Below are positions 62,118 to 64,000 of a stretch of 64,000 nt of DNA, piece by piece (within the stretch, counting starts at the first letter, position 1; each line of letters opens with the position of its first letter). A program made the translations under genes and the position numbers. The stretch is from positions 558,001 through 622,000 of the forward strand of contig NZ_CP040932.1 of assembly GCF_006351965.1 (NCBI RefSeq), read 5' to 3'. Under the pieces are notes generated by a model that did not search any database, was not told the DNA's origin, and saw only the letters and a list, made by a program, of their open reading frames with translations. Origin of the DNA: Oceanicola sp. D3 (GTDB lineage: Bacteria > Pseudomonadota > Alphaproteobacteria > Rhodobacterales > Rhodobacteraceae).

Positions 62118-62131
62118 TTGACCTGAATCAA
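62118..62131 (-). promoter_or_regulatory. FNR/FnrL box of ccoGHIS
   Basis: TTGACCTGAATCAA matches TTGAT-N4-ATCAA at nine of ten fixed bases, with the same first-arm variant (TTGAC) as the box at 23658. With the centre at -41.5 the start site would be near 62083 and the -10 would read CATTCA. This indicates activation at low oxygen, as for cbb3 genes elsewhere. Confidence 0.75.
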
Positions 62132-62344
62132 CAAAGCTGATTCTTCACTGCGAGTTTTCGCGCTGGATTTCGGGGAGGCCAGATGCACTTGGCCCCGACC
62201 CTTCCAAGGAAACGCGCGAACAGGAAGGAGGGCCGGGGCCTATCCGGTCGAGCCGGAAGTGCGGAGCTTCGGCGGAAGGGAGGTTGCCTTGGCTCGCTAT
62301 GTCTCCCTTCTACGCCTCGCGCGACTCACCGGCTTTGATCTGGG
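62132..62344. other. Non-coding stretch with a large hairpin between two FNR-type sites
   Basis: No gene with a ribosome site is visible here. GGCCCCG (62191-62197) pairs with CGGGGCC (62234-62240), and the inner CCCTTCC pairs with GGAAGG-a-GGG, giving a 50-nt stem-loop. FNR-type sequences flank the stretch at 62118 and 62335. A small RNA or an untranslated leader is possible; nothing else supports it. Confidence 0.35.
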
Positions 62345-62348
62345 TCAA
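62335..62348 (-). promoter_or_regulatory. Second FNR-like site overlapping the LysR stop codon
   Basis: TTGATCTGGGTCAA: TTGAT-N4-GTCAA, nine of ten consensus bases. Its last four bases overlap the 3' end of the LysR gene. It is 280 bp upstream of ccoG, too far for class II activation of that gene; it may drive a separate transcript or be chance. Confidence 0.4.
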
Positions 62349-63226
62349 GCGGCGGCGGTTTTATGGGCCCGCAGCCATTTGACGAACTTCGCCGCAGGCG
62401 GGCGCAGCGGACCGGGCCGGGTGACGATGTGATAGCCCTCTGCCACCGGTCCCCGGTTGAACAGAACCGTGAGCGTCCCTGCTTCAATATCCTCCTCGAT
62501 CAACGCGCGGGTGGTGGCGGCCACGCCCTCTCCTCTGCGGGCCGCATCCAGCAGGAAATTACCAGGCAGATGGCTGTGAAGTTTTGCCCGCGCCTCCGTC
62601 ACCCCTTGGCTCTTCAGCCACTCATCCACCTCATTTGTGCCGAACTCCTGAAGCCACGGCAGCTCCAACAGGTCTTCGGCGCGGCCAATCTTTCGGCCCG
62701 CCAAAAGCTCCGGCGCGGCGACGATCACATATTCTGACGCAATGAGCATCTCCGTAACAACGCCCGGCCAGTCGCCCTTGCCGTGGCGAATGGCAATATC
62801 CACGCCGCCAGGCGAAAGTGTTGCGAGCTGGGGTGATGGGTTCAGCATCAGTTCCACCTCCGGAAAACGTTCGCGAAACCCGGCAAGACGCGGCATCAGC
62901 CAATGAGCTGCAAACATCGGCGTGGTGGTGATTTGTACCGGTCGCCCTTCACCCTGCCCGGTGATCCGGGTCACGGCGTCGCCAATGAGCGCAAACCCCC
63001 CGCTAACGGCTGCGCCCAGTTCTTCGCCAGCTTCGGTTAGCCGCACTGAGCGGCCATCGCGCTGCACGAGCGCTACGCCAAGGTGGCTCTCCAGCGCCCT
63101 GATCTGTTGGCTGATCGCAGCATGTGTCACGCCCAGGGCCTCCCCCGCAGCCGTAATAGAGCCCGCCTCGGCCAGTGCCGCGAAGGCGCGGAGCATAGCA
63201 GGTGGGGGCAGGTCGCGAAGGGGCAT
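62345..63226 (-). CDS. LysR family transcriptional regulator (GcvA-like)
   Basis: 293 residues. The N-terminal HTH (about 5-65: AMLRAFAALAEAGSITAAGEALGVTHAAISQQIRALESHL) and the PMFAAHWLMPRLAGFRERFPEVEL segment place it in the GcvA-like subgroup. An effector domain follows. The divergent neighbour is a 42-codon ORF with its own terminator, the likely target; the effector is unknown. Its stop codon overlaps an FNR-like site. Confidence 0.92.
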   Translation of the reverse strand: MPLRDLPPPAMLRAFAALAEAGSITAAGEALGVTHAAISQQIRALESHLGVALVQRDGRSVRLTEAGEELGAAVSGGFALIGDAVTRITGQGEGRPVQITTTPMFAAHWLMPRLAGFRERFPEVELMLNPSPQLATLSPGGVDIAIRHGKGDWPGVVTEMLIASEYVIVAAPELLAGRKIGRAEDLLELPWLQEFGTNEVDEWLKSQGVTEARAKLHSHLPGNFLLDAARRGEGVAATTRALIEEDIEAGTLTVLFNRGPVAEGYHIVTRPGPLRPPAAKFVKWLRAHKTAAA

Positions 63227-63325
63227 GCGTTAGTATTCCTTACATACGGATATCTATTAAACTCGCGAATCCGCGCCGAGGCGTCAATGATCATGGGGTA
63301 ACCGATGCACGAGAGGAGGCGCGAG

Positions 63326-63454
63326 ATGTTCATGATTCTTTCAAAGGCCCTGTTCACGGCCACCCGGACGGGCAAGGGCCTTCCGCCCGCCGCGTGTCCT
63401 ACGGCTCCCTGGCGGCTCACGCTGCCGCGGCTCACCGCGTTCCCCGACGCCTGA
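63326..63454 (+). CDS. Small protein of 42 residues, divergent from the LysR gene
   Basis: Starts at ATG 63326 with a strong GAGGAGG site eight bases upstream and ends at TGA 63452-63454. The product begins MFMILSKALFTATRTGKGLP and ends LTAFPDA; it has no helix or signal peptide and is rich in Pro, Thr and Arg. A clear terminator follows 20 bp later, so the unit promoter-ORF-terminator is complete. I do not recognise it. It could be a small protein controlled by the LysR regulator, or a chance frame in a small RNA. Confidence 0.5.
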   Translation: MFMILSKALFTATRTGKGLPPAACPTAPWRLTLPRLTAFPDA

Positions 63455-63473
63455 TTGGTCAGCCGCATGATCG

Positions 63474-63510
63474 AAGGGCCGCCCCGGCAATCCGGGTGCG
63501 GCCCTTCTTT
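63474..63510 (+). terminator. Strong intrinsic terminator after the small ORF
   Basis: AAGGGCCGC (63474-63482) pairs with GCGGCCCTT (63498-63506), with a nested CCCGG-CAAT-CCGGG stem inside, followed by CTTTAT. It isolates zinT from the upstream unit. Confidence 0.85.
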
Positions 63511-63562
63511 ATGTCCAGGCCTTCGGGTTGCAACGTCCTTCACGCCGGTCTAGGTAGCAGTC

Positions 63563-63580
63563 GTTATGTTATAACATAAC
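63563..63580. promoter_or_regulatory. Zur-type operator of zinT
   Basis: GTTATGTTATAACATAAC: a perfect 18-bp palindrome, matching the alphaproteobacterial Zur pattern (GTTATAN-type A/T-rich dyad with GTTAT ... ATAAC ends). It lies 22 bp before the zinT start, where Zur with zinc would repress. Confidence 0.8.
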
Positions 63581-63602
63581 CATCCAACCAAAGAGGACTT
63601 CA

Positions 63603-64000
63603 ATGCAACCCAACCTCCTCGGCGCAGCCTTCGCCGCTCTCCTCATCGCCATGCCTGCCGTCGCCGAAACCAAGCACGACCACGCCCATGATGCGGAGGC
63701 CGAGCAGATCTACAAAGGCTATTTTGAAGACAGCCAGATCGCCGATCGTCCGCTGTCGGACTGGGCGGGTGACTGGCAGTCGGTCTACCCGCTGCTCACC
63801 TCCGGCCAACTCGACGAGGTCATGGAACACAAGGCCGCGAATGGGGATAAGTCGGCGGAAGAGTATCGCGCCTATTACGAGACCGGCTACGTTACTGATG
63901 TGGATCGCATCGTGATCGAGGGCGACACTGTCACCTTCCACGGCGAAAACGGCCCACTTCAGGCCCGCTACGCCTACGACGGCTACGAAGTGCTGAACTA
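63603..64000 (+). CDS. zinT: Zinc-binding protein ZinT, C-terminus cut by window edge
   Basis: Periplasmic zinc-scavenging lipocalin-like protein that hands zinc to ZnuA. Signal peptide AAFAALLIAMPAVAE is followed by a His-containing start (KHDHAHDAEAEQIYKGYF), then the family core DRPLSDWAGDWQSVYPLLTSGQLDEVMEHKA, EEYRAYYETGYVTDVDRIVIEGDTVTFHG and RYAYDGYEVL. The window holds 132 codons of about 190-215. AGAGGA lies six bases before the ATG. A Zur-type palindrome stands 22 bp upstream. Confidence 0.92.
   Translation, partial: MQPNLLGAAFAALLIAMPAVAETKHDHAHDAEAEQIYKGYFEDSQIADRPLSDWAGDWQSVYPLLTSGQLDEVMEHKAANGDKSAEEYRAYYETGYVTDVDRIVIEGDTVTFHGENGPLQARYAYDGYEVLN

Noticed and set aside
1-64000. CRISPR array, insertion sequence, prophage or rRNA operon
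   Set aside because: No regularly spaced direct repeats, transposase or integrase motifs, phage structural genes or rRNA sequence were seen.

Overview
The window is 64 kb of GC-rich, densely coding chromosomal DNA from an alphaproteobacterium, most likely a Roseobacter-group Rhodobacteraceae. Pointers are an RpoHII-type sigma-32, SitABCD with a Mur/Fur-type operator, TRAP transporters, ccoGHIS with FNR-type boxes, a CtrA-like box in front of comM/yifB, and many TGATG, TAATG and ATGA gene junctions. I see no IS element, prophage, CRISPR array or rRNA. The one tRNA is tRNA-Pro(CGG). Most genes are housekeeping; the points of interest lie in operators, small genes, gene remnants and unusual domain or operon arrangements.

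Layout: 1-2.3 kb, truncated comM/yifB and a glutathione transferase with an added Cys-containing tail. 2.4-8.5 kb, rpoHII, then coaBC-dut-(membrane-anchored MoeB-like) and an M3 peptidase. 8.5-8.7 kb, a non-coding stretch with DnaA-box sequences. 8.7-11.8 kb, TRAP transporter dctPQM (minus). 12-15.6 kb, sitABCD manganese/iron importer behind a Fur-family operator. 15.6-18.1 kb, AEC transporter, tRNA-Pro, DMT transporter, ABM-domain protein; then an ArsR-family gene remnant. 18.4-20.5 kb, leuB and a LysR regulator divergent from an NAD-dependent epimerase. 21.4-23.3 kb, an endonuclease/exonuclease/phosphatase-fold protein and a membrane protein. 23.7-24.9 kb, a multi-pass membrane protein with a well-formed class II FNR-type promoter. 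25-28 kb, leuCD and an XRE/DUF2975 pair divergent from a lipoprotein. 28.6-34 kb, MscS channel, thioesterase, YggT, RecQ, YaaA. 34-36.3 kb, a soluble hybrid histidine kinase.

36.5-44.6 kb is a tight operon of a giant periplasmic alpha-2-macroglobulin with a PAN-like N-terminus and a CTEQ thioester motif, a putative glycolipid-binding protein, and penicillin-binding protein 1C. 44.7-52.7 kb holds murJ, glnD, an LpoA-like lipoprotein, and divergent rsmI-yraN and gshB. 52.7-57.7 kb holds an SDR lacking the usual catalytic Lys, an RsmC-like methyltransferase, clpS, a HAD hydrolase and a SPOR-containing D,D-carboxypeptidase. 57.8-62 kb is ccoGHIS (cbb3 oxidase copper delivery and assembly) with an FNR-type box but no ccoNOPQ beside it. 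62.3-64 kb has a LysR regulator, a small divergent ORF with its own terminator, and a truncated zinT behind a perfect Zur-type palindrome.

Several genes concern the envelope (A2M, PbpC, MurJ, LpoA-like, DacA, MscS). Others concern metals and oxygen, with sitABCD, zinT, ccoGHIS and the 23.7 kb gene each showing a recognisable operator. Function calls rest on family motifs I recognise by eye; no database search was run.
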